Assembly: GCF_900111565.1 (NCBI RefSeq)
Contig: NZ_FOIK01000001.1
Span: 1-64,000, forward strand
Source of the DNA: Paenibacillus sp. NFR01
GTDB taxonomy: Bacteria; Bacillota; Bacilli; Paenibacillales; Paenibacillaceae
Direction: 5' to 3'
DNA length: 64,000 bases
Positions 23,445 to 33,287 of the stretch are shown here, piece by piece; within the stretch, counting starts at the first letter, position 1, and each line of letters begins with the position of its first letter. Position numbers and translations under genes: made by a program. The notes under the pieces were generated by a model that saw only the letters and a program-made list of their open reading frames with translations, made no database searches and was not told the origin of the DNA.

Positions 23445-23622
23445 TATTAAAGGCCTCCTCAACTGAAAGTTATTCTCATGTTAGAGTATAGAGATCGAGA
23501 CGGAGGTTTGCTGTGATCTTTTTGGACAAGCAATCTTGTAAAAATTAAGTCTGCCTATTTACATTAAAAGTAAAAAGTGATATCATATAAATATCAAATA
23601 CATATTAATTTGGAGGTGCTTC

Positions 23623-24468
23623 ATGATGAAGGAGAAGCTGCTTCGTCCCATGAGCGGGTTTTGGGTCATTCTCTTGATTGTGGTGTTGGCCGGGTTAGGA
23701 ATATATGGGGCGGCAAATGAAAATGCGTATATCGCGGCGCCGGCATTTATCGTGGCAAGTATTCTTTGCACCAGTATCACGGTCGTACAGCCGAACAACT
23801 CGGTCGTCGTTACTTTTTTTGGAAAATACATCGGGACCATTGCTTCCAGCGGCCTATGGGCGGTTATTCCGTTCAGCGTTCGCAAGACCGTTTCGCTGCG
23901 GGTCCGCAATTTTAACAGCGTCAAGCTGAAGGTTAACGATGTAGAAGGCAATCCGATCGAGATTGCGGCGGTGGTTGTCTTTAAGGTAATCAACTCCGCC
24001 AAAGCGTTATTCGATGTAGATAAATACATGGCCTTTGTCGAAATCCAAAGCGAAACCGCGCTGCGCCATGTTGCAAGTAAATATCCGTACGACAGCTTCC
24101 AGGTTGGGGGCATGTCGCTGCGGGCGAATGCCGATGAGATCGCCAAGGAGCTGGCTTCCGAATTGCAAGAGCGGTTGTCGCTGGCCGGCGTGGAGGTTAT
24201 TGAAGCCCGCCTGACCCACCTGGCGTATTCAACGGAAATTGCCAGCACGATGCTGCAGCGCCAGCAGGCGTCCGCGATTTTGTCGGCCCGCCAGATTATC
24301 GTGGAAGGCGCGGTCGGCATGGTGGACATGGCGATCCGCCAGCTCCGGGAGAGCGGTGTCGTAGAGCTTGATGAAGAACGCAAAGCGGCGATGATCAACA
24401 ATCTGATGGTGGCGATCGTATCCGAGCGCGGCGCAAGTCCGGTGATTAACACCGGGTCGCTGTACTAG
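23623..24468 (+). CDS. SPFH/band-7 membrane protein
   Basis: 281 residues, ATG 23623 (or the adjacent ATG 23626) with GGAGGTGCTTC upstream. Two N-terminal hydrophobic segments (about 13-30 and 36-52), then the SPFH domain: [20 protein letters not shown] is the hallmark start and [20 protein letters not shown] the core, followed by a helical region ([30 protein letters not shown]). Flotillin/stomatin-type scaffold in the membrane. The next gene starts 12 bp later, so they form a pair. Confidence 0.88.
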   Translation: MMKEKLLRPMSGFWVILLIVVLAGLGIYGAANENAYIAAPAFIVASILCTSITVVQPNNSVVVTFFGKYIGTIASSGLWAVIPFSVRKTVSLRVRNFNSVKLKVNDVEGNPIEIAAVVVFKVINSAKALFDVDKYMAFVEIQSETALRHVASKYPYDSFQVGGMSLRANADEIAKELASELQERLSLAGVEVIEARLTHLAYSTEIASTMLQRQQASAILSARQIIVEGAVGMVDMAIRQLRESGVVELDEERKAAMINNLMVAIVSERGASPVINTGSLY

Positions 24469-24480
24469 GGGCGATTCATT

Positions 24481-24651
24481 ATGGCGGCCAAAAAAAGCTT
24501 TCCGCTGCGAATCGATCCCTTGCTGTACGAAGCGCTGGAACGCTGGGCGGCGGACGAATTTCGCAGCGTCAACGGACATATTGAATATTTGCTGCGCGAG
24601 TCAATAAAGCGGTCCGGCCGCTTGACTGAACGGAACAAAGAGGAGGAATAG
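24481..24651 (+). CDS. Arc-type ribbon-helix-helix protein
   Basis: 56 residues ([20 protein letters not shown] ... TERNKEEE), ATG 24481, 12 bp after the SPFH gene. [20 protein letters not shown] is the RHH strand and first helix; [15 protein letters not shown] is the second helix. Such proteins bind DNA as dimers and often act as antitoxins. Here it pairs with the SPFH gene, and no toxin gene is visible, so autoregulation of the pair is the simplest idea. Confidence 0.75.
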   Translation: MAAKKSFPLRIDPLLYEALERWAADEFRSVNGHIEYLLRESIKRSGRLTERNKEEE

Positions 24652-24708
24652 CAGGCGGGTGCTGCGGTAGGAATCGGCAATTCCTTATTGCAGCTGGCGG
24701 CTGCACGC

Positions 24709-24738
24709 TTGACGAAGAAAGACAAAACGATTTATAAT
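24709..24738 (+). promoter_or_regulatory. Sigma-A-type promoter of the thrS leader
   Basis: TTGACG (24709-24714), 18-bp spacer, TATAAT (24733-24738), placed just upstream of the T-box leader. Confidence 0.65.
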
Positions 24739-24749
24739 GATGTCGATTA

Positions 24750-25034
24750 TGTATCTGCTTCGACAAAGACATGAATCGATTGGTGCGGGCCGTTCAGAGA
24801 GAGGAAACCTGGCTGCAAGTTCCTCCGGCGCCGATTTTCGGTTTACCCCTTTGTAGCTGCGTTTTTGAACTCCGGCCGGGTTTGATTACCTGTTCGCTGG
24901 ATAGTAGGAGACGCCGGCTCATGGCCGTTACCCCATGCTAATGAAGGATTTTCGCCGGCTGGCGGGAATTGAATTTGGGTGGAACCACGGGTATAACACT
25001 CGTCCCTTTGCGGGACGGGTGTTTTTTGTTTTTT
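24750..25034 (+). ncRNA. T-box leader of thrS
   Basis: The T-box bulge sequence GGGTGGAACCACGGG (24977-24991) is followed by a terminator ACACTCGTCCC/GGGACGGGTGT plus T-run (24996-25034), the classical antiterminator/terminator pair. An AGAGAG motif near 24796 fits stem I. Uncharged tRNA-Thr would stabilise the antiterminator and allow thrS expression; threonine specificity is inferred from the downstream gene, since I did not fix the specifier codon. The 5' boundary is approximate. Confidence 0.88.
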
Positions 25035-25078
25035 TACAAAGTTTCATTAGGGGATCTCACAATTTAGGAGGAATTCAC

Positions 25079-27013
25079 ATGGTAAGCATCAAACTGCCGG
25101 ACGGCTCCGTCCGGGAATACGCGGAAGGCAGCAGCATCGACGATGTCGCCGCTTCGATCAGCAGCGGACTGCGCAAAAATGCGGCAGCCGGCAAACTGAA
25201 CGGAATCGTCGTCGACCTGGCGACCCCGCTGGAGGAAGGCGCGCTGATTGAGATCGTGACGCTGGATTCGCCGGAAGGCCTTGAGGTAATGCGTCACAGC
25301 ACGGCGCATTTGATGGCTCAGGCGACCAGACGCCTGTTTGGGCAAAAGGAAGTTAAGCTCGGCGTAGGACCGGTTATCGAAGACGGCTTCTATTATGACA
25401 TGGATCTTGAAACTCCGCTGAATCCGGAAGATCTGCTCAAGATTGAAAAGGAAATGGAGCGTATCGTTTCCGAGAACCTGCCGATTGTCCGCAAGGAAGT
25501 AAGCCGCCAGGAAGCGCTCGATATTTTTGCCGAGCTGGGCGACCCGTACAAAAAGGAATTGATCGAAGCGCTGCCGGAAGACAGCATCATCACTATCTAT
25601 GAGCAAGGCGAATTCTTCGATCTGTGCCGCGGACCGCATTTGCCTTCCACCGGCAAGATCAAAGTGTTCAAGCTGATGAACGTGGCCGGCGCTTACTGGC
25701 GCGGCGACAGCAAGAACAAGATGCTTCAGCGCGTGTACGGCACCGCTTGGGTGAAGAAGGCGCAGCTCGACGAGCATCTGCACCTCCTGGAAGAAGCGAA
25801 AAAACGCGACCACCGCAAGCTGGGCAAAGAGCTGGAGATTTTCACGTTCAATCAGCTGGTGGGCCAAGGCCTGCCGATCTGGCTGCCGAAAGGCGCCAAG
25901 CTGCGCAGCATTCTGGAGCGCTACATTGTTGACCTTGAAGCCAGCCTGGGCTACCAGCATGTATATACACCGGTGCTGGGCAACGTGGACCTGTACAAAA
26001 CCTCCGGCCACTGGGAGCACTATCAGGAAGATATGTTCCCTAAGATGGTTATCGACACCGAAGAGTTCGTGCTTCGTCCGATGAACTGCCCGCATCACAT
26101 GATGATCTATAAGAGCTCGATGCACAGCTACCGCGATCTGCCGATCCGCATCGCTGAGCTGGGCACCATGCACCGATACGAAATGTCCGGCGCATTGACC
26201 GGCCTGCACCGCGTGCGCTCGATGACGCTGAACGACTCACATATTTTCTGCCGTCTCGACCAAATCAAAAGTGAATTCAAACGCGTGCTGGATCTGATCA
26301 AACAGGTCTACAGCGATTTCGGTATCCACGATTACCGTTTCCGCTTGTCTTACCGCGATCCCCAGGACACCGAGAAATACTTCCAGAACGACGAAATGTG
26401 GGAAACCGCGCAACGGATGCTGCGTGAAGTAGCGGAAGAAGCTGGCCTGCCGTTCTTCGAAGCCGAAGGCGAAGCGGCCTTCTACGGACCGAAGCTGGAC
26501 GTACAGATCCGCACCGCGCTGGGTAAGGAAGAAACCTTGTCCACCGTGCAAATCGACTTCTTGCTGCCGGAACGCTTTGAACTGGAATATGTCGGCGACG
26601 ACGGCCAAAAACATCGTCCGGTCGTGCTGCACCGCGGCATCCTCGGCACGATGGAACGGTTTGTGGCGTTCCTGCTGGAGAACTTCGCCGGTTCGCTGCC
26701 GCTGTGGTTGTCTCCGCAGCAAGCGAAGATCATTCCGGTATCGTCGGCATTCGACGACTATGCCAAAGAAGTAGCCGAGAAGCTGCAGCGCAGCGGCATC
26801 CGTGCCGAAGTGGACCTGCGCAACGAGAAGCTGGGCTACAAGATCCGCGAAGCTCAGCTTGAGAAGCTTCCATATATGTTCATCGTCGGCGAGAACGAAC
26901 AATCTGCCGGAACCGTTTCGATTCGCAAACGCGGGGAAGGCGATATCGGCGCCAAACCGCTGCAGGAAGTCATTGATACGCTCGCCGCTGAAGTGGCTGG
27001 ACGCGTTATCTAA
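25079..27013 (+). CDS. thrS: Threonine--tRNA ligase
   Basis: 644 residues from ATG 25079 with TAGGAGG; the frame is open upstream through the T-box terminator, which is not a real start. Charges tRNA-Thr. Order: TGS domain (about 1-63, [13 protein letters not shown]), second additional editing domain with [10 protein letters not shown] (about 70-220), class II catalytic core with RPMNCPHHM (zinc cysteine C337) and the motif 2 region, then the anticodon domain from about residue 540. Length is normal for Bacilli. A strong terminator follows. Confidence 0.97.
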   Translation: MVSIKLPDGSVREYAEGSSIDDVAASISSGLRKNAAAGKLNGIVVDLATPLEEGALIEIVTLDSPEGLEVMRHSTAHLMAQATRRLFGQKEVKLGVGPVIEDGFYYDMDLETPLNPEDLLKIEKEMERIVSENLPIVRKEVSRQEALDIFAELGDPYKKELIEALPEDSIITIYEQGEFFDLCRGPHLPSTGKIKVFKLMNVAGAYWRGDSKNKMLQRVYGTAWVKKAQLDEHLHLLEEAKKRDHRKLGKELEIFTFNQLVGQGLPIWLPKGAKLRSILERYIVDLEASLGYQHVYTPVLGNVDLYKTSGHWEHYQEDMFPKMVIDTEEFVLRPMNCPHHMMIYKSSMHSYRDLPIRIAELGTMHRYEMSGALTGLHRVRSMTLNDSHIFCRLDQIKSEFKRVLDLIKQVYSDFGIHDYRFRLSYRDPQDTEKYFQNDEMWETAQRMLREVAEEAGLPFFEAEGEAAFYGPKLDVQIRTALGKEETLSTVQIDFLLPERFELEYVGDDGQKHRPVVLHRGILGTMERFVAFLLENFAGSLPLWLSPQQAKIIPVSSAFDDYAKEVAEKLQRSGIRAEVDLRNEKLGYKIREAQLEKLPYMFIVGENEQSAGTVSIRKRGEGDIGAKPLQEVIDTLAAEVAGRVI

Positions 27014-27022
27014 ATGGTTATT

Positions 27023-27049
27023 AAGCCGGCCCTCGGGCCGGCTTTTTTT
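27023..27049 (+). terminator. Terminator of thrS
   Basis: AAGCCGGCCC/GGGCCGGCTT followed by T-run, 10 bp after the stop. Confidence 0.9.
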
Positions 27050-27173
27050 ATCTACCAAACGAGGCTCCCGCAAATTTCTGTATCGACTCCAGGCCAAAGC
27101 CCACTTTTTGGGTTGTTTTATGTATAAAATACTGTAATACGGGCAACCTTCCCTAATAGGGGGAGGTTTATCA

Positions 27174-28007
27174 ATGAACAAAATGGGCTTATGCCAGAGG
27201 TTATGGTGTCTGTTCATCACGGTCGTATTGCTGGTTACCGCCGCAGGTTTTTTTCCGGAAAAGCGGACTTCGTCAGCGCCGTTGATCGAAGCAGACATTA
27301 CTGCACATCAGCCGAGCTTCAGCATAAAGCAAACGAGCACCCAGCCTTATATAAGCAGTACAGTGAAGGTTAGCACCGCACGGACGGCTTTGCCGGAAAC
27401 GAAAGTATCGGCAACAAAAGTTCAAACTTCGCCGGCGCAAAACAAGTCAGCTGCTGTTCAAAAGAACAGCAAGGCGAGCGTTATAACGACTAAACCGGCC
27501 GCGGTTAAAAGCAATCAGCCGGTGTCTCAAAGTCCTGCCAAACCGCAGATATCCTTACCGGTTGCCGCTCCGGCGCCGGAGCAAATCGTCAGTTCGCTCA
27601 AAGTTACGGCGACAGGGTATACGGCAGGGGTAGAATCGACCGGTAAAACGGCGAAACATCCGCAGTATGGCATTACTTATTCGGGGGTCAAGGTACGACG
27701 GGACAAAAACGCCGTCTCGACGATTGCCGCGGATCCGAAGGTGCTGCCGCTCGGAAGTATTCTTTACATCCCGGGATACGGCTATGCGGTTGTTGCGGAT
27801 ACCGGTTCTGCCATCAAAGGCAAGAAAATCGACCTTTATTTTGCCACTACCAAGCAGGTGTATAAGGAATGGGGCAAAAAAACCGTCACCGTACATGTGA
27901 TTAAGCGGGGAAGCGGCAAATGCACCGAAAGTATGCTGAAGCAGCTTGGGGCCGCCATCAAGACGTACAAAGGCGTTCCGCAGGATGTACTGGAAGAACT
28001 GATTTAG
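27174..28007 (+). CDS. Secreted 3D-domain protein
   Basis: 277 residues, ATG 27174 after GGGGGAGGTTTATCA. Signal or anchor helix (about residues 9-27), a 110-residue Ser/Thr/Lys/Pro-rich linker, then the C-terminal 3D domain (about 140-235): [30 protein letters not shown] and [18 protein letters not shown] carry the conserved aspartates of the YocH/MltA-like barrel. Probably acts on peptidoglycan outside the cell. Unlike many relatives it has no LysM or G5 domain. Confidence 0.85.
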   Translation: MNKMGLCQRLWCLFITVVLLVTAAGFFPEKRTSSAPLIEADITAHQPSFSIKQTSTQPYISSTVKVSTARTALPETKVSATKVQTSPAQNKSAAVQKNSKASVITTKPAAVKSNQPVSQSPAKPQISLPVAAPAPEQIVSSLKVTATGYTAGVESTGKTAKHPQYGITYSGVKVRRDKNAVSTIAADPKVLPLGSILYIPGYGYAVVADTGSAIKGKKIDLYFATTKQVYKEWGKKTVTVHVIKRGSGKCTESMLKQLGAAIKTYKGVPQDVLEELI

Positions 28008-28114
28008 CGAAGCGCGGCGGAGCCGTATGACCTGAAGACTTTTTCGCTTGGCGATGCATAATCCCTTGCTCACCATCCCATAATACGGATTGTGATCAAA
28101 GGGAGGTGAAATCC

Positions 28115-28252
28115 ATGGCTAAAAAGCAAAAAGTGGTAGAAAATTATAAAACACCAAACGAAAAATACAATGCTGAGTTTGCCGTAGAAAACGACGTCGC
28201 TTCAAAGCAAAGCACTTCGGTTGCCAAACCGGTGCAAAAACCGCAACAATAA
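28115..28252 (+). CDS. Small lysine/glutamine-rich protein, possible gamma-type spore protein
   Basis: 45 residues (MAKKQKVVENYKTPNEKYNA ... KPVQKPQQ), ATG 28115 with GGGAGGTGAAATCC upstream. YNAEFAVENDVASKQ resembles the E-F-A-x-E-x-(D/N)-x-x-x-K-Q repeat of gamma-type small acid-soluble spore proteins, here present once. Low complexity and high K/Q content fit an amino-acid store in spores. Followed by its own terminator. The family call is tentative. Confidence 0.6.
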   Translation: MAKKQKVVENYKTPNEKYNAEFAVENDVASKQSTSVAKPVQKPQQ

Positions 28253-28283
28253 CCTAAAGCAAGTCATTGCCGCACAGGCAAAG

Positions 28284-28330
28284 AGACTGCTCCGTATGCC
28301 CGGATTCGGGCTGCGAAGCAGTCTTTTTTT
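28284..28330 (+). terminator. Rho-independent terminator
   Basis: AGACTGCT/AGCAGTCT with a nested CCCGGATTCGGG hairpin, followed by T7. Confidence 0.85.
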
Positions 28331-28470
28331 CGTTATAATCTTAAATAAGTTCACCTGTTTTCCATCTGCCTCAGTCCCGGGACGGAGAAGCATTTCCTTC
28401 TCACGCCGCTGTACCGGGAAGCCGCTTTCTTGTAGACTAAGGCTATAAGAAACCTAAAGGGGATATGAAG

Positions 28471-29589
28471 ATGAAAAGACGGTTTGCCGGTCAAGTGCTT
28501 GGCGGGCTGATCCTAATCGGCATCGGCGCCATGTTTTTGCTCAGACAGCTGGGTTACGCCCAGTTTGATATTGGCTATTTGGTTTCAACCTATTGGCCGG
28601 TCATCCTGATTCTGCTGGGCTTCAAACGGCTGATATCCACGGATGATCATTCCTCGCGGTTCGGCGCCGCGTTTTGGGGATTGCTCTTTATGGCCATCGG
28701 CGCTTATTTTCTGGGGCGCAATCTGGAACTGTTTTACTTGTCGGCCAGCGACTTCTTCCGGATGCTGTTCCCGGCGATGCTGATTCTAGGCGGGCTGTTC
28801 GTGATCTTCCGGCCGCGCCGCGTCGAGCCGCCAACGCCTCCGGTACCTCCTGTTCCGCCAACCTTTAAGCCGCAGGGACCGAACCCCCTCGATGTTCCGC
28901 CGCCGTCTCCGCTGGAGTCGACGCTGGATGAACAGTTTGAGCAAAAGTTCGGCAAGCCGGCAGACAAACGGAACTGGAACGAATATTTGTCCAAAAGCGA
29001 CCCTGCCGATGATGAAGGGGAAGGCGGGGATTCCAAGCAGAAAAATTATTTCCAATCCGCGGCGGAAGCCCGTTGGCAGGAAAACCGCGAACGCCATGAG
29101 CGCAGACGGCAGGAACGCATGGAGCGCCATGCGGAACGTCATGCCGAGCGCCATGCCCGCCGTCACGGCGAATGGCATGAGGAATTTCAGACGAAAGGCG
29201 GACACCGGGAGACAGAGAACCGTTCCGCCTTCATCGGCGACGTGCATATGGGCCGCGAGCATTTTCAACTAAAGCCGACAAATATTTCGCAATTTATCGG
29301 CGACACCGTGCTTGATCTGACCAATGCGCAAATTCCGTACGGCGAAACGAAGGTAAACATCTCCGCTTTCGTCGGCGACATCAAGGTGTACATTCCGGAC
29401 GATATGGATCTGGGTGTCACCGTGAACAGCAGTTCCTTCATTGGGGACATGCATGTGCTGGATCAATCGCGCAGCGGGTTTATGAGCAGCGTGCAATGCA
29501 GCACTCCTTACTATAAGGAAGCAGGCAAAAAAATCCGGATTAACGTTAGCGCGTTTATCGGGGATATCAAAGTTAAAACGGTGGGCTGA
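28471..29589 (+). CDS. liaF: LiaF-like membrane protein
   Basis: 372 residues; ATG 28471 sits eight bases after AAAGGGG, better than ATG 28465. LiaF inhibits the LiaRS envelope-stress system. N-terminal hydrophobic segments (about residues 8-28, 35-52, 65-83 and 94-112), then a proline-rich linker (PPTPPVPPVPPTFKPQGP), an unusual Glu/Arg/His-rich stretch at about residues 205-235 (repeats of ER-H-AERHA), and the C-terminal LiaF-like beta domain with repeated SAFIGD, QFIGD, SAFVGDI and SSFIGDM units. First gene of liaF-liaS-liaR; the stop is 3 bp before the next start. Confidence 0.9.
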   Translation: MKRRFAGQVLGGLILIGIGAMFLLRQLGYAQFDIGYLVSTYWPVILILLGFKRLISTDDHSSRFGAAFWGLLFMAIGAYFLGRNLELFYLSASDFFRMLFPAMLILGGLFVIFRPRRVEPPTPPVPPVPPTFKPQGPNPLDVPPPSPLESTLDEQFEQKFGKPADKRNWNEYLSKSDPADDEGEGGDSKQKNYFQSAAEARWQENRERHERRRQERMERHAERHAERHARRHGEWHEEFQTKGGHRETENRSAFIGDVHMGREHFQLKPTNISQFIGDTVLDLTNAQIPYGETKVNISAFVGDIKVYIPDDMDLGVTVNSSSFIGDMHVLDQSRSGFMSSVQCSTPYYKEAGKKIRINVSAFIGDIKVKTVG

Positions 29590-29592
29590 CGC

Positions 29593-30642
29593 ATGGGAAT
29601 GGGGACGATCTTTAAAAATACGAAATGGCTGCTGCTGCTTTATTTTCTGCTGAGCGGCAGTGTCACTGCCGGCTTCGTTTATGTGGGGACCTGCCTTAAT
29701 TTCATCCAAGTTGTGGACTACAGAATGTGGGTTTATCTCATTGTCAGCATTGTACTGTTTACCGTAGTGGTCGGGTACATGGCCGGTCAGCGTATCCAGC
29801 GGCGGATCGATCTTCTGGATCTGAACATGCTGCAGGTGGCCAAAGGCAATCTGTCCGTACGGATGCCCGAAAGCGACGATCAGTCGTTCACGCGGGTATA
29901 TCACGAGTTCAACATGATGATGGACACGGTGGAAAATAAAATGCAACTCCTGCAGCGGCTCGGTGAACAGGAAGTCATCGAGAAGGAAAAGGCAGCGGAG
30001 AGCGCGGTTCTTGAAGAGCGGCGGCGAATGGCCCGGGATCTGCATGATACGGTGAGCCAACAGCTGTTCGCGATTCATATGTCCGCTTCTTCGCTGCCTA
30101 AAGTGCTGGAACGGAGCGAAGAGCACGGCAAACTGGTCATGGAGCAGCTGATTACGATGTCGCAAATGGCGCAGAAACAGATGCGGGCGCTGATCGCACA
30201 GCTGCGTCCGGTGGAGCTGGAAGGGCGGACGCTGCTGACTGCACTCGAAAAATGGTTCCCGGATTATTGCCGCCAGAATAATCTGAAAGGGATCAAGGAG
30301 CTTGAGCTTCAGGGTGAACTGTCTGAAGCAATTGAACATCAATTATTCCTGATTATCCAGGAATCCATGGCGAATATTGTGAAGCACGCCGGTGCGCGGC
30401 TCGTCAGCCTGTCGCTGCGCGAAGCGCCTAGACAAGTCGTGCTGAGCATCAGCGATGATGGCCAGGGCTTTGAGCATGTGCAGCATAAGCAAGGCTCTTA
30501 CGGCCTTACGACGATGCGCGAACGGGCTGAGAAGCTGGGCGGACAAGTCGAGATCATCAGCCGGCCGGGTGCGGGCACAACGATTCGCGTACATATCCCT
30601 AAATTTGTGCAAGGAAATCAGGAGAAGGAGGAAGAGGCATGA
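29593..30642 (+). CDS. liaS: Sensor histidine kinase LiaS
   Basis: 349 residues, ATG 29593. Two TM helices (about 10-30 and 44-64) with a very short extracellular loop (intramembrane-sensing type), a HAMP-like region (about 70-120), a HisKA_3 domain with RRRMARDLHDTVSQQLFAIH (phosphorylated H151), and an HATPase domain with SDDGQGFE and GSYGLTTMRERAEKLGG. Senses cell-envelope stress, controlled by LiaF. Overlaps liaR by 4 bp (ATGA), so translation is coupled. Confidence 0.92.
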   Translation: MGMGTIFKNTKWLLLLYFLLSGSVTAGFVYVGTCLNFIQVVDYRMWVYLIVSIVLFTVVVGYMAGQRIQRRIDLLDLNMLQVAKGNLSVRMPESDDQSFTRVYHEFNMMMDTVENKMQLLQRLGEQEVIEKEKAAESAVLEERRRMARDLHDTVSQQLFAIHMSASSLPKVLERSEEHGKLVMEQLITMSQMAQKQMRALIAQLRPVELEGRTLLTALEKWFPDYCRQNNLKGIKELELQGELSEAIEHQLFLIIQESMANIVKHAGARLVSLSLREAPRQVVLSISDDGQGFEHVQHKQGSYGLTTMRERAEKLGGQVEIISRPGAGTTIRVHIPKFVQGNQEKEEEA

Positions 30643-31292
30643 GTGTCATCAGGGTATTGCTGGTCGACGACCATGATATGGTGCGGATGGGGCTGAAAAC
30701 CTACCTGCTGCTTGATCCGGGTTTTGAGGTCATCGGCGAGGCGGCGAACGGGCAGGAAGCGTTGGAAATGCTGCGCAGCGGGGGCGCGGAAGGGCTGCCG
30801 GATTTAGTGCTGATGGATTTGATGATGCCGGTCATGAACGGCGTGGAGACCACCCGGGCGGTGCTGGCCGAATTCCCGGGTCTCAAAATCGTGATTCTGA
30901 CAAGTTTCCTCGAGGATGATCTGGTCGTTGACGCGATCGAGGCGGGCGCAGTCAGCTATGTGCTCAAAACGGTATCCGCCGAGGAATTGATCTATGCGCT
31001 GCAAGGCGCCTTCCGCGGCATGCCGGTGATGACGGGCGATGTATCGCAGGCTTTGACGCGCGGCATCCGCCAGCGGACGGTTCAAGGCGATTCCTCCGGT
31101 CTCACCGAACGGGAGAAAGAAGTGCTGCTTCTCATCGCCGAAGGCAAAACCAACAAGGATATCGGCGAGGAGCTGCATATCAGCATCAAAACGGTCAAGA
31201 CGCATGTCAGCAACCTGCTGATGAAGTGCGAATTGGAGGACCGCACGCAGTTGGCGATTTACGCGCACCGCAAAGGCTGGGCGCAGGCCTAA
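30639..31292 (+). CDS. liaR: Response regulator LiaR
   Basis: 217 residues, ATG 30639 within the ATGA overlap and preceded by GGAGAAGGAGGAAG. Receiver domain with DDHDMVRMG acidic pair, phospho-acceptor D60 in LVLMDLMMPVMNG and a C-terminal LVLKTVSAEEL; then a LuxR/NarL helix-turn-helix (SGLTEREKEVLLLIAEGKTN, HISIKTVKTHVSNLLMKCEL). Activates envelope-stress genes on phosphorylation by LiaS. Terminator follows. Confidence 0.92.
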   Translation: MSVIRVLLVDDHDMVRMGLKTYLLLDPGFEVIGEAANGQEALEMLRSGGAEGLPDLVLMDLMMPVMNGVETTRAVLAEFPGLKIVILTSFLEDDLVVDAIEAGAVSYVLKTVSAEELIYALQGAFRGMPVMTGDVSQALTRGIRQRTVQGDSSGLTEREKEVLLLIAEGKTNKDIGEELHISIKTVKTHVSNLLMKCELEDRTQLAIYAHRKGWAQA

Positions 31293-31307
31293 TAACAATT
31301 AATACCG

Positions 31308-31343
31308 AAAGCCCGCTGGCGCTTGCTGCCGCGGGCTTTTTTT
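31308..31343 (+). terminator. Terminator of the lia operon
   Basis: AAAGCCCGC/GCGGGCTTT with a T-run, 15 bp after liaR. Confidence 0.9.
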
Positions 31344-31517
31344 GCATATATAAAATTTATTAGTTCCGGGGTACGCTTTGTGGAGGTATTTCCCTTATCT
31401 TTTATCTACCATTAAATTGTTTTTAATGTGGACTTAAGGTTTAAAGTACAAAATAAGAACATCAAGAACAACAACAATTCCTTGCCGGAAGCGGCAAGGC
31501 ACGGGAGGAAAGAAAAC

Positions 31518-33161
31518 ATGGACGACAGCAAAAACAATTACAATCGTGATCGGGAAACGGCGCCAGATCGGGAATGGGATAATAATAGAAGCAATAACGA
31601 AACAGAAGGCGCTGAACAGAACTCTTCTTACTACTACTCTTACGGGCCTTTTAAATCGATTAACAATGAAGAAAACGAAACCGACGGCGCACAGCACTAC
31701 AGCCGCATGGAACCGGAACGGGTGGAAGTTACTCCGCCGAGCCCGGTAAAACCGCTCCCTTACAGCACATCGCTGCGCACCGTCGGTGACGGGGGAAGAG
31801 GAGGCAACGGTTCGGACGGCGGGAACGGCAATGGAGGAAACGGCGGCTGGCAGTACAATCACAAGCCGAAAAAGCCGGTAAAAGCCGTCGTTGCTTCATT
31901 CCTGGCCGGCATGCTGGTTCTCTCGGGTTCGATGTTTATGGCAGACCGCGGCAATTGGTTCACCGGCGATCCGGCAACCTCCGCTCCGGCTACAAGCTCT
32001 GCGGCAAAGACGGCGGCTGGCAGCGCCACCGCAGTACCTTCGACCTCGACAACATCCCTGGTAACCGGCTCCGGCAGCGTAGCCAATGTGGTTGACGGCG
32101 TTGGACCGGCGGTAGTCAAGATTGAGACGCTGGTAAAACAAAGCTCGCGCAGTTCTTCCAATCCGAACATGAGTGATCCGTTCTCGCAATTTTTCTTCGG
32201 GGATCAATTCGGCGGTAACTCCGGTTCTGATCAGAACTCGCAATCCGATCAAGGCTCCTCGTCGAGCTCACAGCTCGTTCCTTACGGAATCGGCACCGGG
32301 TTCGTCTATGATTCCAACGGCTATATTCTGACCAACGAACACGTTATCGAGAACGCCGATGTCATCCAGGTAACGATCGACGGAACAACCAAACCTTACG
32401 AAGCGAAGCTGCTTGGCTCCAGCAAAGATCTGGACCTGGCCGTCCTGAAGATTGAAGGCAGCAACTTCCCGACCGTAGCCTTGGGCGATTCCGACCAAAT
32501 TAAAGTCGGCGATGAAGTCGTAGCCATCGGTAACCCGCAAGGCTTCGACCACACCGTTACGGCCGGCGTGCTGAGCGCCAAAGGCCGTAGCATCGACATC
32601 AATGAAGAAGACGGCAGCGGCACGCGCAACTACAAAAACCTGCTGCAAACGGATGCTTCGATCAACCCGGGGAACTCCGGCGGACCGCTGCTCAACCTGA
32701 ACGGCCAAGTCATCGGCATGAACGTTGCCGTCAGCACGGACTCCCAAGGCATCGGCTTCGCGATCGCGGTCAACACGATCAAAGAAGTCGTAGACAAGCT
32801 GGAGGCCAATCAACAGATTCCTAAAGAACCGGTACCGTTCATTGGCGCATCGCTCATGACCATTACCGATGAAGTGGCGAAACAAATGGGCACGGACATT
32901 AAAGAGGGCTCTGTTGTAGCTGAAATCGTCTTTAAATCCCCGGCTTACAATGCGGATCTTCGCCCTTACGATATTATTACCGGCGCCAACGGCACGAAAT
33001 ACGCGACCAACCAGGATCTGATTACCTATATCCAATCGCTGAAGGTTGGCGACAAAGTGACGCTGAACGTGGTACGCGACGGCAAAAAAATGGATCTCGT
33101 CGTAACGATCGGCAACAAAAATGACTTCGATACTTCGAGTACCCAATCGCAGCAACGGTAA
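31518..33161 (+). CDS. htrA: HtrA-like membrane serine protease (S1C) with PDZ
   Basis: 547 residues from ATG 31518 (GGGAGGAAAGAAAAC upstream). Long N-terminal cytoplasmic region, very rich in N/D/E and glycine (about 1-118), TM helix at about 122-142, an S/T-rich linker, then the trypsin-like domain with H275 (LTNEHVIENAD), D306 (KDLDLAVLKI) and S387 (NPGNSGGPLL), and a C-terminal PDZ domain (about 440-540). Degrades misfolded proteins outside the membrane. The two-component pair that follows could control it, as CssRS controls HtrA in B. subtilis (inference). The exact paralogue (HtrA, HtrB or YyxA type) is not resolved. Confidence 0.9.
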   Translation: MDDSKNNYNRDRETAPDREWDNNRSNNETEGAEQNSSYYYSYGPFKSINNEENETDGAQHYSRMEPERVEVTPPSPVKPLPYSTSLRTVGDGGRGGNGSDGGNGNGGNGGWQYNHKPKKPVKAVVASFLAGMLVLSGSMFMADRGNWFTGDPATSAPATSSAAKTAAGSATAVPSTSTTSLVTGSGSVANVVDGVGPAVVKIETLVKQSSRSSSNPNMSDPFSQFFFGDQFGGNSGSDQNSQSDQGSSSSSQLVPYGIGTGFVYDSNGYILTNEHVIENADVIQVTIDGTTKPYEAKLLGSSKDLDLAVLKIEGSNFPTVALGDSDQIKVGDEVVAIGNPQGFDHTVTAGVLSAKGRSIDINEEDGSGTRNYKNLLQTDASINPGNSGGPLLNLNGQVIGMNVAVSTDSQGIGFAIAVNTIKEVVDKLEANQQIPKEPVPFIGASLMTITDEVAKQMGTDIKEGSVVAEIVFKSPAYNADLRPYDIITGANGTKYATNQDLITYIQSLKVGDKVTLNVVRDGKKMDLVVTIGNKNDFDTSSTQSQQR

Positions 33162-33182
33162 TCCTAGTCAAGCGCGGGACTC

Positions 33183-33212
33183 AAGAGCGGAAGGGGCTGC
33201 CCTTCCGCTCTT
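33183..33212 (+). terminator. Terminator of htrA
   Basis: AAGAGCGGAAGGG/CCCTTCCGCTCTT followed by TCT, 20 bp after the stop. Confidence 0.85.
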
Positions 33213-33287
33213 TCTATACCGGAAGTAAGCGATTCCGCAGATTCATGCTACAATAAGAGAAACGAACGAGATAATGGGGGAAGCTGA

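Noticed and set aside
24935..25078. N-terminal extension of ThrRS
   Set aside because: It would translate through the T-box antiterminator and terminator; AGGAGG and the family start are at 25079.
25064..26209. Long minus-strand frames inside thrS, glnA, htrA, the phosphorylase and other GC-rich genes
   Set aside because: Shadows of strongly coding + strand genes caused by GC-rich codon bias; none has motifs or ribosome sites.
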